Assembly (NCBI GenBank): GCA_032622095.1
Contig: CP136063.1
Location: 9,403,814 to 9,467,813, forward strand
Length of the DNA: 64,000 nt
Direction of reading: 5' to 3'
Source: Siphonodentalium dalli
Taxonomy: Eukaryota > Mollusca > Scaphopoda > Gadilida > Siphonodentaliidae
Positions 25,346 to 38,315 of the stretch are shown piece after piece (position 1 is the first letter of the stretch; every line of letters begins with the position of its first letter). A program made the position numbers and the translations under genes. Below the pieces are notes generated by a model that made no database searches, was not told the DNA's origin, and saw only the letters and a list, made by a program, of their open reading frames with translations.

Positions 25346-25983
25346 AATAATGGAGTTTTATGGTTAGAGTGAGTTTAGTTCACCAACATACTGGTAAGTA
25401 AGGTACCGTATATATACTCTCTGTAAACTACTGTAGAGGTAGACCTGGACACATTGTGTGTAGCGCCAATATATATACAGAAATGTATACATGTGTACAC
25501 ACATGTTGTATATGTTGTTCTATATGTGCACATGATTGTCAATGAGGCTAAAAATAACTGTGTATGGCGCTCGTGACTTATAACGCATGCGTAAAGATCT
25601 AAAACTCCATCTGCACACTGTCTTGTGGAAGCCATATTGGTTTGTTGGTGTTGATCAGAGTTTAGATACCAAGACTTCTGAATTTGAGCCGTCATCAAAA
25701 GAATATCTGTTAGTAAAGGTGAGAATAGTTTTTTCAAACCTACGAAGAACGTAATTCGATACTCCATACATCATATAACATGTTGATTGAAGGTAAATTC
25801 GATGATATTGACAGTTTTGATACATGTAGTTGGCATTTAAGATCGTTTACACTCATCATGAACTGGCAATGTCATTTTATAATCAATGAAAGTTGGAACT
25901 ATTCAGTTATTATTAGCCTAACAATGAAGCTGCGCCGGCACACGGTATCAACAAACACGTCGGAAATAGAGGATATGAAATGA
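25346..25983 (-). other. Presumed upstream region of the propeller gene
   Basis: On the minus strand an ATG at about 25634 opens MASTRQCADGVLDLYAC, which resembles the start of some mollusc TRIM-type proteins and could be a first exon. I find no convincing donor after it and the frame runs on into unlikely sequence. This is a weak suggestion, not a call. Confidence 0.2.
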
Positions 25984-26102
25984 GTGTTTCTCTCATATGA
26001 TATTTATGAAACGAGTCTAAGAATTTTCAGTTTTCTCGAGCCTCTGGTGAGAGAAAACTTAAAATTTGTCACGAGTTTCATAAATATCATATGAGAGAAA
26101 CA
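25984..26102. repeat. Foldback hairpin, 29 bp perfect stem
   Basis: The arm 25984-26012 ('gtgtttctctcatatgat' and on) is the exact reverse complement of 26074-26102. The pairing continues imperfectly inward ('ttttcagttttctc' against 'gagaaaacttaaaa'). Confidence 0.85.
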
Positions 26103-26640
26103 CGAATTACATATTCTATTTATCATATGACACCTATAAATTGATTATGATGCCAAAAACGCACACAAATCACTAAATAGCTATATGACATCGGCAGCAA
26201 AAGGTTAATGTTACGTCACGTCATTGCACCGGAAGCCCAATTACACCTGGTGAACTAGCAGAAATAATATGCACGCGAAGATATAGTGAGCTATTCTGTT
26301 ATCAGTTTGTGACATTATATCGTATGTTTATTAGATAAATACGAATTACATATTCTATTTATCGTATAACAATGTCCAAATCTATATATTTCAAGATTAT
26401 AATTGCGAGAATTTCGGCATCGCGTTGATTGACGCGCACGAATTTGACCTGCATTTAGTTAGAGATACGGCTCCGCCCCGCGGCTGCCATTCAGCCAATC
26501 AAAACACACTTTTTGTCAACAAACCAATCAAATTATCGGAAGGTGATATGAACTAGTAGTTCATATGAAATTGATTTATGACATACTTTCCAACGTAAAT
26601 AATGATTGAGTCATATGATAAATTACCGTATTTCCTGCGA
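26102..26640. repeat. Nested direct and inverted repeats next to the hairpin
   Basis: 'acgaattacatattctattt' occurs at 26102 and again at 26340. 'atttatcatatgac' (26118) has its reverse complement at 26613. The layout suggests a foldback transposon with later insertions; ends and target duplication are not clear. Confidence 0.5.
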
Positions 26641-27127
26641 CCGGAATTTGTCACCTTGACCTTTCCAAAAATAATTCGTCATTTTTTCGTTTTTGCATAT
26701 ATTGAACTCTTCATTACATACATGTACTTTTCCTTAAATTACACTGGAGTCAATGTATACTCGGTTCTCAACAATGATATCCTACTAGTTACTCCGTATA
26801 TAAACCACGGGGAACTTGGAGCAAAAACATATTAAAATATATACGTCATATACTACCACAGGGGCGGTCACTAATTCGGTACGGAATGAGCACAGTACGT
26901 CGTCAACGTTGATTTTCTGACTCACTGCACCGATTACGGTCGGGTAAATGGTATTGTCGCGTATATCGCTACATCCAAAAGTGATACAAACCCTCCTCAC
27001 CTTGTACAATGCTGCAGAATGCTGATATAAACATGTTTTATACTTTCAAGTGGTAGAAATCTTTCTAACCAAACCATAAACATGGCCTCAATCGCCATTA
27101 ATCGGGGGAAAAATGACCCTCTTTCTG

Positions 27128-27544
27128 ATTGGTCGATATTTATAGAAATTTATCAACACTTGGAAATTCCCAACTGTTTGTTGTCCTTCACTTCAACCGC
27201 GTGTTGACGTTCTGAAGTCAACTGATTTAGTATGGAGGCAAGCTCTTCGGTTGAAAAGCGGCCGTCGAGCAATCCAAAAAAATTATGAACGGTCATTGCA
27301 TTATTGGCCAGTAATGTGCTGCATAAAGCTGTTGATCCAAGAAAGCTAACATTTGTCTTTGTAATCTTTACTATCTGAGAAACTGTGTGATTTCCCAGTC
27401 CCTGCCTGCCCTGTGACAACGACGTTGTGACCACAAACAACAGCCTCGTTGACCGCTTCCATCTTCTCAACTGACGACCCACTTGACTTTGTTTACAAAA
27501 ACACAGTTAAAAAATAACATTATGTATTTTAAATATCGACCAAT
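27128..27544. repeat. 15 bp inverted repeat flanking the helicase fragment
   Basis: 'attggtcgatattta' at 27128-27142 is the exact reverse complement of 27530-27544, and similarity extends a few bases outward (cttctgattgg / ccaatgagaac). The arms enclose the whole helicase relic. They contain CCAAT boxes, so they may be promoter motifs rather than transposon ends. Confidence 0.6.
27153..27462 (-). pseudogene. PIF1-like helicase N-terminal fragment, frameshifted
   Basis: From an ATG at 27462 the minus strand encodes MEAVNEAVVCGHNVVVTGQ and then AGTGKS, a Walker A (motif I) loop in the context typical of superfamily 1B PIF1-like helicases. Directly after the K-S pair the frame shifts by one base. 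The neighbouring frame continues with HTVSQIVKITK and later TVHNFFGLLDGRFSTEEL, matching the motif Ia region of the same family. The frame then stops, and motif II (DE box) and all later motifs are absent. It is therefore a truncated, frameshifted relic, probably of a multicopy mollusc helicase family. A Helitron helicase normally has GGPGGTGKT here, so a cellular-type or other PIF1 family is the better fit. Confidence 0.65.
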
Positions 27545-27559
27545 GAGAACGAGTGTCTC

Positions 27560-30500
27560 AGGCTCATTTTCTGCAAACTCGTTCCGGTGGAGTGCATGTT
27601 AACGGTCTGGTTTGAAGCAATTTTCTCACTTCAAAGTATACAACAGTTGTTTTTAGACATTCCACTGCATTTGACAGTGTAAGGAGGTTTTTATTCACTT
27701 TTGAAAGAAGAAAAACAAGCGACAATGCCGTTTACGCGGCCATAATCGGTTTGGTGAGTCAGAAATGCAACGAATTTCGGAATCGGAAACCGAAAGATGT
27801 CTGGCCTTGTCTTATATATTATATATTATGTAAATAATGTTTTCTACAAAGTGCCTGTGATATAAACATGTACAGAACTTCAAAGATCTGGAGTGAAGCT
27901 ACATGTAATCATTGATGTAAACATTTGGACAAAGTTAACAATTCCAATATCAAACCATTTCTTTCAAGTTATAGTTTCACCAATTAAGGAAAGTACTGTC
28001 AGGCTGTGGAAAGTAACACGTCACAAGTTAAAACTTAAAAGCACAAGTGAAAATACAAGTACCAGAGACGTTATTCGACTAAAGAGTGGAGCTGACAACA
28101 ATAGTCGGAATAGACCAAACGACTTGTCAATGTCATGCTCATTTGCCATACGAAGAATATGCTGGCCAACAACACTGACTGACTGGGCAGTACTTTAGCC
28201 TAGGCTTCTGCTACCAGTACCAGCTGCATAAATTCCAGGATTCTTACAGGTAAACTGATACTAACTGGCTAAGTTATACACACTAACACAGGTCGGCCAC
28301 ACATCCAAAACGGGCTACGTAGCTCATTTGTCTATCACACTCATATCACCATGGTCAAACAGTCGGCATGTGTCAGCTATACATTTAAAGAACACTCAAC
28401 CAATCAAGAGTTTATCTGTTTTCTAAAGTCAGCAACCTTTACATGTATATAGATAAGTGGTTGTGGTTTTACTTCTTTCGAGTTCAATTCCATGATGTTA
28501 ATAAATATTTATTAAATATAGAATGCTTATTGGATGAAAGTTTTCTTCGAGACTGTCTTTGATTTACACATGTATATATCTTAAGGGATAATCAAGATTT
28601 GAAAGAAGACTTTTACGAAGAATAGTTTTGAATTCGTGCAGCCAGGTGCGCGAATTCAAAGTGCGCGAATTCAAAACTGAGCGAAAAATAGTACGGCGCG
28701 AATTTAAATACAAGTACGGTATGACGTTGTTTCAACATCTGCATTCCCAGTACTGTGAGCATTGCAAATTGACCATCAGTGCCACAATCATAATTATTTC
28801 TGGAGCAAAACAATCTCAGACACATAAAAAACGTACTGAGTTATTGTCGTACCTCCGCTCCTCTCGTCATAGTTTCATCTGTCTGTTATTTGGCACCTCA
28901 AGCTCCAATATAGGGCATTATAAGCATTTTAGCCTATTTTTCCAGGATTTTTTGCCAAACCTGTGACGCATTCGCCATGGTAGGGATCTTTAACTTCACT
29001 TGCTCCTATCGTTGCACACAGGACAGCCATTAGCTTCGGCTCCCGATCCGACGCTGTGTCTATATAGCGTAGTTTCATCCCTGGCTATGACATTACGAAG
29101 AGCATATGTACGAAATTCTTACAGTATGCATTTTTCAAATTTGTCTGAGATTTGCTTCTGGAATCGTTATCAGAGCACTCATCGTGACATTGATTGTTGA
29201 TTCATTATGCCTATAGTACTGGGAATGCAGCTGGCGACACAAAGTCCGACCGATACCATGTCAGATTTGAACCCTCGACCATATCGGATAAAGAGCAGTG
29301 CAATGATGTGCAGACGTTCAAGATCCCTAGTCATGGGTAAAATTCATAGACAAATTTGAAATCTGGATCTACTCGATCCCTCTCCGTAATGCTTGTGAGC
29401 CGGGCATGTGAGTGTATACAGAGATAGATAGAAAGAAAAAGGCGAAAATTGCATGTTTCTGCAAATTTATCAATTGCAGACAACCTCCCACAATTGGTAA
29501 TAATTAAGTGGAGGCACAAATTTTATAGTAATTATGTATCTTTGGCATTTTAACACCTGAGTATCATATCAAGTATCAGGTCTTCAGACTTCCATCCTAG
29601 ACCTACATGTACTGCCTGGTACTACTGGATATTCCTAATTTCGCAATTAACCAAATATGCACAAGTCATCGAAACCAAAATTAGTGGTTTGATTACACCT
29701 TTTATAACTCGAACAAGTTATCGCAGACAAAACGGGCTATAATATAGCTCATTTGGAACACGTGTCCGACCTGCTGAAAATGAAAGTACAAATCATTACC
29801 TGTCGAAATTTAATCACATGTCAATATATTTCTTTGTTAACTTTGATTTGTCATGATAAATGATGATTTTATGTAGAGGATGCATAACAAGATATATTGC
29901 CTAGGAATCGGTTATCATTCAACACTGTGTGGGTTTCAAATATCTGTTCTGTTATTTTAATAGACTGTATTCAAGCCAAAGTACATGTGCAGTATATTTG
30001 CAAGTCTGTAGGACAAGATGTTATGCGGTCATAAATGATTAGCAGCCTGATAGCTTATTATGGTCTGAGACTCGACCCCAGTTAACAACTACTATATTCA
30101 ACGTAGTGACCGCTAATCACCAATATTCAAACTGATTCAAACTGATAATCAGGTCAGTCAGTGACCTCAATGACCTCTTATCAAAAGCAGACATAAAAAA
30201 TCTGTAGACAGTAAACAAGCGTTGCGTCATTCCCTGTTTCCTTGGTAAGGTCTCTACAGTTGAGTTCAAGATAGTGTGGCATAACATCAAAATCCCTTCC
30301 TCAGACGGAGGTCTCAAGTAGAATTCTTGTATTTTATTAATTGGATAGGAGTATTTACACTAGTAACAATTATTAATATTTTAATTGTTTTTATTTGTAA
30401 TTAAACATTTCGTTCTTGTTTTGATGTGAACGGTCATGCACTCTTCCGAGTTGTACGTTGTGACGTCATCGTGGCGAATGCCAGAACTCACCTGTGTCTA

Positions 30501-32148
30501 ATTGTAGCCAGAATTCAGACCCCCTATTGACTTACAGTTGTATATGGCGCATGCATGGACATTTTGATGGGAAACACTGGGTCAAAAAAGACTTTAGTAG
30601 CGAAAGAATTATTGTGTGTTGGGATTAATTATTAAACCCCCCAGACAGCCAATACCACCGACAATTAATTCCTTATCCACACCTCAGACTTTGTCAGCGT
30701 GCCGACGAAAATGAAACTTATCTGTTTAAATGTCATATTTTCGTGTCGAATGGTAATATTAACCCCATTTTCAGGTGCATGGATTAATAATAACGCTCTT
30801 TATTAGTTCCATATATGAAAATACTCTTTATTAATTTCATATATGAAAACACTCTTTATTAATTTCAATTAATTAATTAAATTTTTTTTTTTTTTTTATT
30901 TGTGACTGGATGCCTCATTCGAAATACGCTATTTTACTCTATAAAACTGTATGAGTTCGCTGAAAGTAGGAGGCAATCAATATACAAGGCATAGCTATAG
31001 CATGTATATGATAGACCCCGGGTCTTGCATTTCACTGAATCCACCTCACGCAATCCCAGATCTGCATTAGCAACGATTTGACGATAACATTAGCACCAAG
31101 AAGTTCCCGAACCCGAGGCATGCATGGTGGTGACATTTCTGAAGGCAACAAATATATTCTTTCGAAGGAAAATTGTTAAACAATAGATAACGAATCAACG
31201 AACGCTCTTTATTTATTCCGTTTTAGAGAATCAACGGACCTGATTAAATCTTTTGAAAGAGATCCATTTTCGCGATTTTTACTGAACATCACATTAGTAT
31301 ACTCAAAAAAACAAAAAGTGGCTTTATTTGGAGGCGCTAATTAGCCTGGAGTGACCATGCATTCACACACGAGGAAGCAAGTTTGCGACAATGTCGTCAC
31401 ACGAACATCGCTTGACTGGCAGTGTTATTTCTCGGCTTAACGGCTTTATTACGGAATGTTATTCAACTACGAATGGTAAACTTTCCATCAGGAAGAATAT
31501 ACATCGGCATTTCTAAGTTGACCAATAAACCACGAAAATTGACTCACGAAAATAAATTCATTTAGAGTAGTGTTATATATCCTTATATACTAGTAGTTCT
31601 GGGCGCTGTCAGGAAGACAACATTTATGGCCATGACACCGCCCGGTTTGTATTAATTGTACATTTCTTTTTGACAAACCACTATATTTAATATGGTATAT
31701 AAAATGTATTTAATAACATGAATAAATCATCATTCATTCGGCACATCCACACACATTCGTAGTAATTTCGTACACTGAATAGCATACGACGTGGCATGGT
31801 ATGTGCAGTGGAATTAATGATTTTTAGAACATCTGGTCAATGCATACAAATATTTCCGTTGCCGGATCATTTGCATATTAATCTTTAAGACATATTATGG
31901 ACTTATTCGGGTGCATGAAACTGATAAATTAGTATTCAGGCGCTATTCCAACTGGTAGAATGTAGCATTCTACTAACATCACCGAAAATCTCAAGCAAAT
32001 CGACCGTAACACTCCCTAGAAAACATCGTCTGAATTACGCTCAAATGTAAATATTTACATCAGAATTCGGGACGCAACTACCGGCGATAAACTAACGAAA
32101 ACTATTAAGCCATCGAGTCACTACATTTAATTTATATATCAGAATGAC
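27560..32148. other. Gene-poor stretch
   Basis: I find no gene with domain or splice support in these 4.6 kb. Visible items are a pair of 'gtgcgcgaattcaaa' units at 28648-28675, and at 30793-30868 three units with 'ctctttattaatttcatata' followed by a 16-17 base T-run. A reverse B-box-like string near 29262 is discussed under rejected items. Confidence 0.45.
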
Positions 32149-32156
32149 GGTGTGTC

Positions 32157-33313
32157 TAGAGCTTCACGGTTTTTCGGTATTTAGTCATATCGCGATATAA
32201 TTTTTTTATATCGTGTAGTCGGTTTCGAAAAAAATGGATAGTCGGTATATCGTGGGGTGACAATATTCCAATTATTTAGTCGGTTTCTTTTATTTAAAAT
32301 GGCCAAAACTGTATAAATCTTAGTTGAAATGTCTTCCTATAAGCAAGGAGACAAAGATACAAATCAAGGAGACAAAGAGACAGATGTGTTGGATCGAGTA
32401 CTATCGGCGTTTCTTTGTTTTACTACAAAGGGTTGTATCAGTAATTGAATAATGTCAACGCCTTCGTTCATACGCCTCATCAGAGTGTGTTGTCGGAAGT
32501 AATAAAACAATTTCATTGCGTGTACATCAAAGCCATAATCCAATGTCCTCACAGCTTATTAATTCGTGATCACAGCTCATTGAAGTTTGTTTTTACAAGC
32601 GCTAACGTTTGTACACGTGGTGTCGACACATCACGCCATTGTTGATTTACTTACACCCTGGCCAGTGTGAGAAACGTAATACACTGATGGCGATATAATC
32701 CTAATGATGTATGTATTGTAGGCCAAGTTATAGGCACTCAATAGCTAGAATTTCAAGTCCGGTCAATTAGTGGCCCTAAGCGTGCATGTTTGAAAACCAG
32801 AAAAAGTAAATATGTTGTCATTCTTGGCGGCAAACATGTAGACATTCTCCTCATTGTTATGTGTAATAGACATTCTCCTAATTGTTATGTGTAATAACTA
32901 TCATTGTTTAATATTTTATTTGTGTTTGTTGTGTTTCATATAAATAAAGACGAAATTTAAATAATATTAGTATGTTATTTATTTGTAATCGTAAGCTACG
33001 CCCTGGCAATTTATGAATTTATTAACGTAAGCGACACACCCATTAGTTTTCCCATTTCTGTGTCGACGCTGACTCTATGACGCTCGTTGCTCTGCTTTAT
33101 TTGCCGACATGACTGCGAACAGTAAAGAGACGTGAGCCCCATACAGTCAGTGTCTAGTAAAATTTTGTGTTGGATGCGAATGAGTTCGTCATAAATGCGA
33201 AATAATTCAGAAAATTTTGACGAATAAAAATTTCCCACGGTTATGTAGTCATATCGCGATATATTTTTCAATACCGTAGTCGGTATAACTTGAGTCAATA
33301 TCGTGAAGCTCTA
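32157..33313. mobile_element. hAT-type non-autonomous element with 8 bp target duplication
   Basis: The ends are 'tagagcttcacg' (32157) and 'cgtgaagctcta' (ending at 33313). Both are flanked by the exact 8 bp repeat GGTGTGTC (32149-32156 and 33314-33321), as hAT transposases produce. Sub-terminal sequences on both sides contain 'agtcatatcgcgatata' and 'gtagtcggt', in inverted arrangement. No hAT transposase or BED finger can be read inside. The intact target duplication suggests a fairly recent insertion. Confidence 0.85.
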
Positions 33314-33321
33314 GGTGTGTC

Positions 33322-34685
33322 CTGTCAATTTGGATATAATATTTTGTATAGTATAACTACTTTTAGCAAGATTATTCTCCATTTATATTTGATCACCCTA
33401 TACTGGAGTGTTTCACATCACTTTAAATATGTGACATAACCACTCAATACAAATCATAATTAAGACTACAATGCGCTCGTAATGTAATCTTCTACAATAT
33501 ATACACACCGATATGCAGGGGAAGGTGCAGCGAAATGCAGTGCAGCAGTGTTTGGTTAATTATCAGGCGGCATGCACGAGAAAATATCCATTCAAAACAC
33601 CAATCAGTGAGAGAGACAATGTTGTAAAATCGGTCCTTGATTTTGCTACGTCACTGAGCACGTGCTCGTCCATGATTATTGTCGGGCGGCATTGTTTGAT
33701 CTTTTCACACAACGCTTGGTGATCGCATGCATTTGCTGCAGTGGGCAGTTCACAGTACAAAATATTTTTACATATTCTTATCTAATCACGATTCGGATGA
33801 AACACATGTATGCAATTTGAATGGGGCAATATCCTTCTATATAAGTATGTTTGGTTCGAGCAAAGATAATTATGCGATCGCCACATTTTCACCGACACAA
33901 AAATCTGATAATCTGAGTCCCGCCAGAGTGTATAACGCGGATTAAACTGATAGTGTCTGTTGGGGAAAAAAGCATAGTGAATTCCAAGATGATTTAAATT
34001 GTTTTGTGTGTTCACGAATCACTCTGTAAGACAATATCAGCCGCACATTTTGGAATTTGGCTCACACTATATTGTGTTCTGGCAAAAGCCAGTTCAAGAT
34101 ACACGAACATGAATGGATGTATGTCGAGTTCTCAGATTGTAATAAATATATTCTGATAAATAGTTTTTTCTAAAGCATCTAGGGCAGAGAATAAATATAC
34201 ATACTATGTGGTGGTATATTTAGTTCTTTATATACCAGATTTTGTTATCGCGTTAAATTGGAGTTGAATGTAGTTGTGCCGGCATATTTGGAATTGAACT
34301 TGAAGATTCTGTCTCCTTGGCTTACCTGTTGCCACGTTTATTCTGTATAATTTCGTCGAAAAAATCGCTATCCAAATATTTTAACTGATTTACGTACGAA
34401 AAGACTTGGAAGTATGTCTGAATATATATCCGAGCATATTATCACCCAATTGCACGCGCCCACCGAAAGCGGTGACTTCAAGGAATTACGTGGGACGTCA
34501 ACCTTTGGAAGACCTTAGTACTCTAAAATAAATTTAGTTTCACACGAGGAATGAATGTGAAGGTCAGTTTTAACGCAAATTAGGCCAAATTGAACAAGAC
34601 AGATCGAAAATGTTACACAGCCTTGAGTCTTCCAAAAAACGGAAAATTATTCGTATCGGCAGATTATTCGATCGCGATTGACACG
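33322..34685. other. Non-coding stretch
   Basis: No gene or repeat is recognised. Short frames have no domain. Confidence 0.45.
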
Positions 34686-34689
34686 GCGA

Positions 34690-34995
34690 ATGACCGCGGT
34701 GGTAAGGCGGTCGCCGAAAATACTACCGCGATGTACGCCGGTAACGGACTAGATTACCGCGGTCAGATACCGCGGGTCACCGCGAATTGGGTTGGTGTAC
34801 TACCGCATGACCACGGTGTACTACCGCATGACCGCGGTGTAAGGCGGTCGCCGAAAATACTACCCGCGATGTACGCCGGTAACGGACCAGATTACCTCGG
34901 TCAGATACCGCGGGGTCACCGCGAATGGGTGGTGTACTACCGCATTGGCCACGGGTGTACTACCGGGTGACCGCGGTATATTGGCGGTACGACCG
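34690..34995. repeat. GC-rich duplication dense in ACCGCGGT
   Basis: Two units of 137 bp start at 34704 and 34841 with 'aaggcggtcgccgaaaatac'. Within them the palindrome-like string 'gaccgcggt' and relatives ('taccgcggtc', 'gtactaccgcatgacc') recur many times. It stands out as a GC-rich patch in AT-rich surroundings. The 126-codon frame over it is a by-product of the repeat. Confidence 0.8.
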
Positions 34996-35639
34996 CGGTC
35001 ATGACCGGCCCACAACCTCGTTAAAGGGGTCGATTAATTAGAGCATAGCTGTAGTATTAATAGTAATAACATGATTCTTCTTCTTCTGCTACATTCATGT
35101 ATTACTCCGACACCTTCAATTTACTGACGATTACGCGGACGGTCTCGGTCTGATAATAGGCACAAGAGCTGCTAATCATTCATGTTGGAACATCAATATT
35201 TAAACCATGACACCCTCCAAAATCATTTGTTGGTATATTATTTCCACTTTCTCTGTGGGTGATGTTTTAAGCATTGTTTGAAAGTGATATATTTTTTAAC
35301 AACAAAAATTTCAACGATAGATTGTTTCACTTTTTTTGTCCAGACAAATCATCGGACAAAACATCGGATGAATCGATGCTTGCTTTTGTAAGTAGTGTTG
35401 AAAAGTTTAGTCGACCATCTAACGTTGACGCCGATAGCTCCCAGTGGCGACTCGGTGTTTTGCCATTGACTAGTCGGAACATTGTATTTACTCCCCACAA
35501 TAAGAGTTAAAAGTCTATAATGTAGGTACATGGCTAGATCAAGTCTTCTCGGTCCACAACCCAACCGATATCCCAAGCTGTTGTGAACCGAGAACACTTG
35601 TCTAGTACATGTACGTCTGGCAGGTTAATCAATGTTAAC

Positions 35640-36565
35640 AAGAGCATCGCTAGGGCGTGGCAAAATACGCCCTTTAGCCATTTCGAATTGTACTATCGCA
35701 AAATAAGATAATACTTTGAGCTTACATTTGAAGAAAATCTGATATACCCCTAATTTCAATGCCAAAATGTGGTCAAATTCTAAGTCGAAGAAATGGCCAT
35801 AACTCATGTAAAAATAATTAAGACAGAACCTATATTCAAACTTGGTCTGTAGTTTTAGCTGGGAAATACACATACCAGCTTTGGTTCAGCTCAAATAATC
35901 AAAACTGGAGTTATCGGTCGGAAACCAAAATGTTATGAAATTGGTCAAATTCTAAGTTGAAAAAGGGCCGTAACTCATGTAAAAATAACTGGACGGAACC
36001 CATATTCGAACTTGGCCTGTATCTTTAGCTGAGAAATACACATACCAACTTTGGTTCAGATCAAATAATCCAAACTGGAGTTATCGGTCGGAAACCAAAA
36101 ATGTTAACAGACGGTCAAATTCTAAGTCGAAAAAGGGCCGTAACTCATGTAAAAATAATTGGACGGAACCCATATTCGAACTTGGCCTGTATCTTTAGCT
36201 GGGAAATACACATACCAACTTTGGTTCAGATCAAATAATCCAAACTGGAGTTATCGGTCGGAAACCAAAAATGTTAAATGACGGTCAAATTCTAAGTCGA
36301 AAAAGGGCCGTAACTCATGTAAAAATATTTGGACGGAACCTATATTCGAACTTGGCCTGTATCTTTAGCTGGGAAATACACATACCAACTTTGGTTCAGA
36401 TCAAATAATCCAAACTGGAGTTATCGATCGGAAACCAAAAATGTTAACGGGCGGACGGACAGACAGACGGACAGACGGACGGACGGACAGACGGACAGAC
36501 GGACAGACGGACGGACGGACAGACTGATAACATAATACGACCTTTTTTCAAAAAGGGCGTATAAA
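35640..36565 (+). mobile_element. Tandem-core Helitron-like element, ~171 bp units
   Basis: The left end has a hairpin 'agggcgtggcaaaatacgccct' split around 35652-35673. Four units follow, starting 'caaattctaagt' at about 35772, 35945, 36114 and 36287, with 'gggccgtaactcatgtaaa', 'catattcgaacttggcctg' and 'ggagttatcggtcggaaacc'. Then comes a (GGAC/AGAC)n microsatellite at 36449-36525 and a right end hairpin 'ccttttttcaaaaaggg'. The last lines have the same order as the satellite elements but a different core. Confidence 0.75.
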
Positions 36566-37540
36566 AACTCAACGTAGTCAGTATTTTCAAAATGCAGTGC
36601 ATAAGTCATGCATGAATCATGAGTTAACTGGGTCACCAGGTGTTCCAAGTTCCATTACGGTGAAATTGACATTCGGGACTTAGTTTCAATAGTACTTTGG
36701 ATGAAGTGCCCTGGTTTATCAAAATCACGTGATTAAATACTTCCGGTTTAGTAGAATGCGAAAAAGTTGATACTCTACTCAACTTTTGAGGTTCGACTAG
36801 TCGACTTCAGACTTCACAAGCGAAAGTATTTTGAATACAACCATGAAAATTAAAGTATCTTTTTGGTCTGTAGTTGACAGCTTAAAAGCCTTATTATCGG
36901 CCCTACACATCACATCACCTGTTAAAACAATGCTAATACTCTAGGGAAATACTCTGGGGAATGCCCTGTTAAGTGGAGATTGTATGATTTAGGTGACTTT
37001 TGTGAACCAATTTCGGTATGTGTTTCATTGTCACAAGTTTACAATCATGAAATTTCCCCTGCGTACTCAATTCGATATTTATCATGGAATTTATTGATTA
37101 ACTTTCTGCGTTGACTTAAAGGGGGGCCTGTATATACACTAAATCAGGTCATTTATGGGACCATCTACTGTTATACTAAACTGAATATATGCAACAAATG
37201 AATAAAGTTGAGTCATGGATTAGGGCAAAATACGCACATGCTCTATGAATGATGCAAATAACATGTTAATTATCATAAAATTGACTTAATTACTGGAATA
37301 CCATGTTGTTTGCATTGTTCATAGACTGCAGGGTTTCTGCTAGGCAGGTGGTTTCTGCTAAGACTGTGTAAAAAAAAATAAAGGGAACACAAATCAGTGT
37401 AAAAAGAGTTTTGTGTGCAGATCCAGTTGTGTATATTTTACTAATTCACTAATGCCACAAACTGCAACGTTTAATAGGAATGGATAATACACTTGTGCAT
37501 TGTCTCATTACTGACATGCATACAAATAACCAAATCTTAA
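36566..37540. other. Non-coding stretch
   Basis: Nothing recognisable apart from AT-rich sequence. Confidence 0.45.
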
Positions 37541-37549
37541 AAAAACTCT

Positions 37550-38315
37550 TAAAGTCAAAATATAACCTCAAATTGGCACAAAATGAAGAAACTGACCAAA
37601 AAAAATTGAATTTTCTAAGTCGAAAAGCCCATAACTCTGAGAAAAATCATCGAATCAAACTCAAATTCGAACTTGACCTGTATTTTGATATTAATGACTC
37701 ACAAAAAGAATTGGAAATTTCAATTTAACAGTCCAAACTTGAGTTATCATGTGGAAACAAAGTCGAAAAAAGTCCATAACTCTAGGAAAAATTATCGGAT
37801 CAAAGTAGAACTCAACCTGTATCTTGATATGACTGATCCACATAAAAATGGGATTTGCAATTAAAGGATCGAAACTTGAGATATCATCCGGAAACCGAAA
37901 AAGTGAGAAATTTTCTAAGTAAAACAAGTCGAAAAAGGGCCAAAATTCTCGCAAAAATGGCCGGAGCATACCCATATTGGAACTTGACCTGTACATAGGG
38001 CTGATAAACTCACATACCAAATTTGGTTCAGATATGATCACACAAACTGAAGCTATCATCCGGAAACCAGAACATTACAAGATTCTAAGTAAAAAAAGGG
38101 CCATAACTCTCTCAAAAATGGGCGGAGCAAACCCATATTCGAACTTGACCTGTATTTTGGTCTGATAAACTCACCTATGCTTTTGATCTAATAACCGAAA
38201 CTAAAGTTATCATCCGGAAACCATTTCCGGACGGATCGACGCACGGACGAAAGCACGGACGGACACCGGCTATTTTAATAGTCCCCCTGAAATATTTTTT
38301 TTGGGGGGACAAATA
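37550..38315 (+). mobile_element. Degenerate tandem-core element with C8/G8-type end hairpin
   Basis: Four diverged units of about 150-175 bp share 'cataactct', 'attcgaacttgacctg' and 'gttatcatccggaaacc'. A short ACGG-rich part (38228-38265) and a hairpin 'gtccccctgaaa' / 'ttttggggggac' (38281-38312) close the element. The end hairpin matches, inverted, the element in the intron at 56880-57400. Confidence 0.65.

Noticed and set aside
27153-27482. Helitron Rep/helicase as the source of the Helitrons in this window
   Set aside because: The Walker A context fits other PIF1-like helicases better, no Rep domain is present, and the fragment is not bounded by TC and CTRR ends.
29245-29345. tRNA-derived SINE on the minus strand (B-box-like 'gggttcaaatc')
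   Set aside because: No convincing A box at the right distance, no T-stem pairing and no tail or target duplication.
33011-33298. 95-codon minus-strand frame as a hAT transposase remnant
   Set aside because: It shows no BED finger, RNase H-like or dimerisation motif of hAT enzymes.
34590-34970. 126-codon frame over the GC-rich island
   Set aside because: It consists of the 137 bp repeat translated twice and has no homology I recognise.
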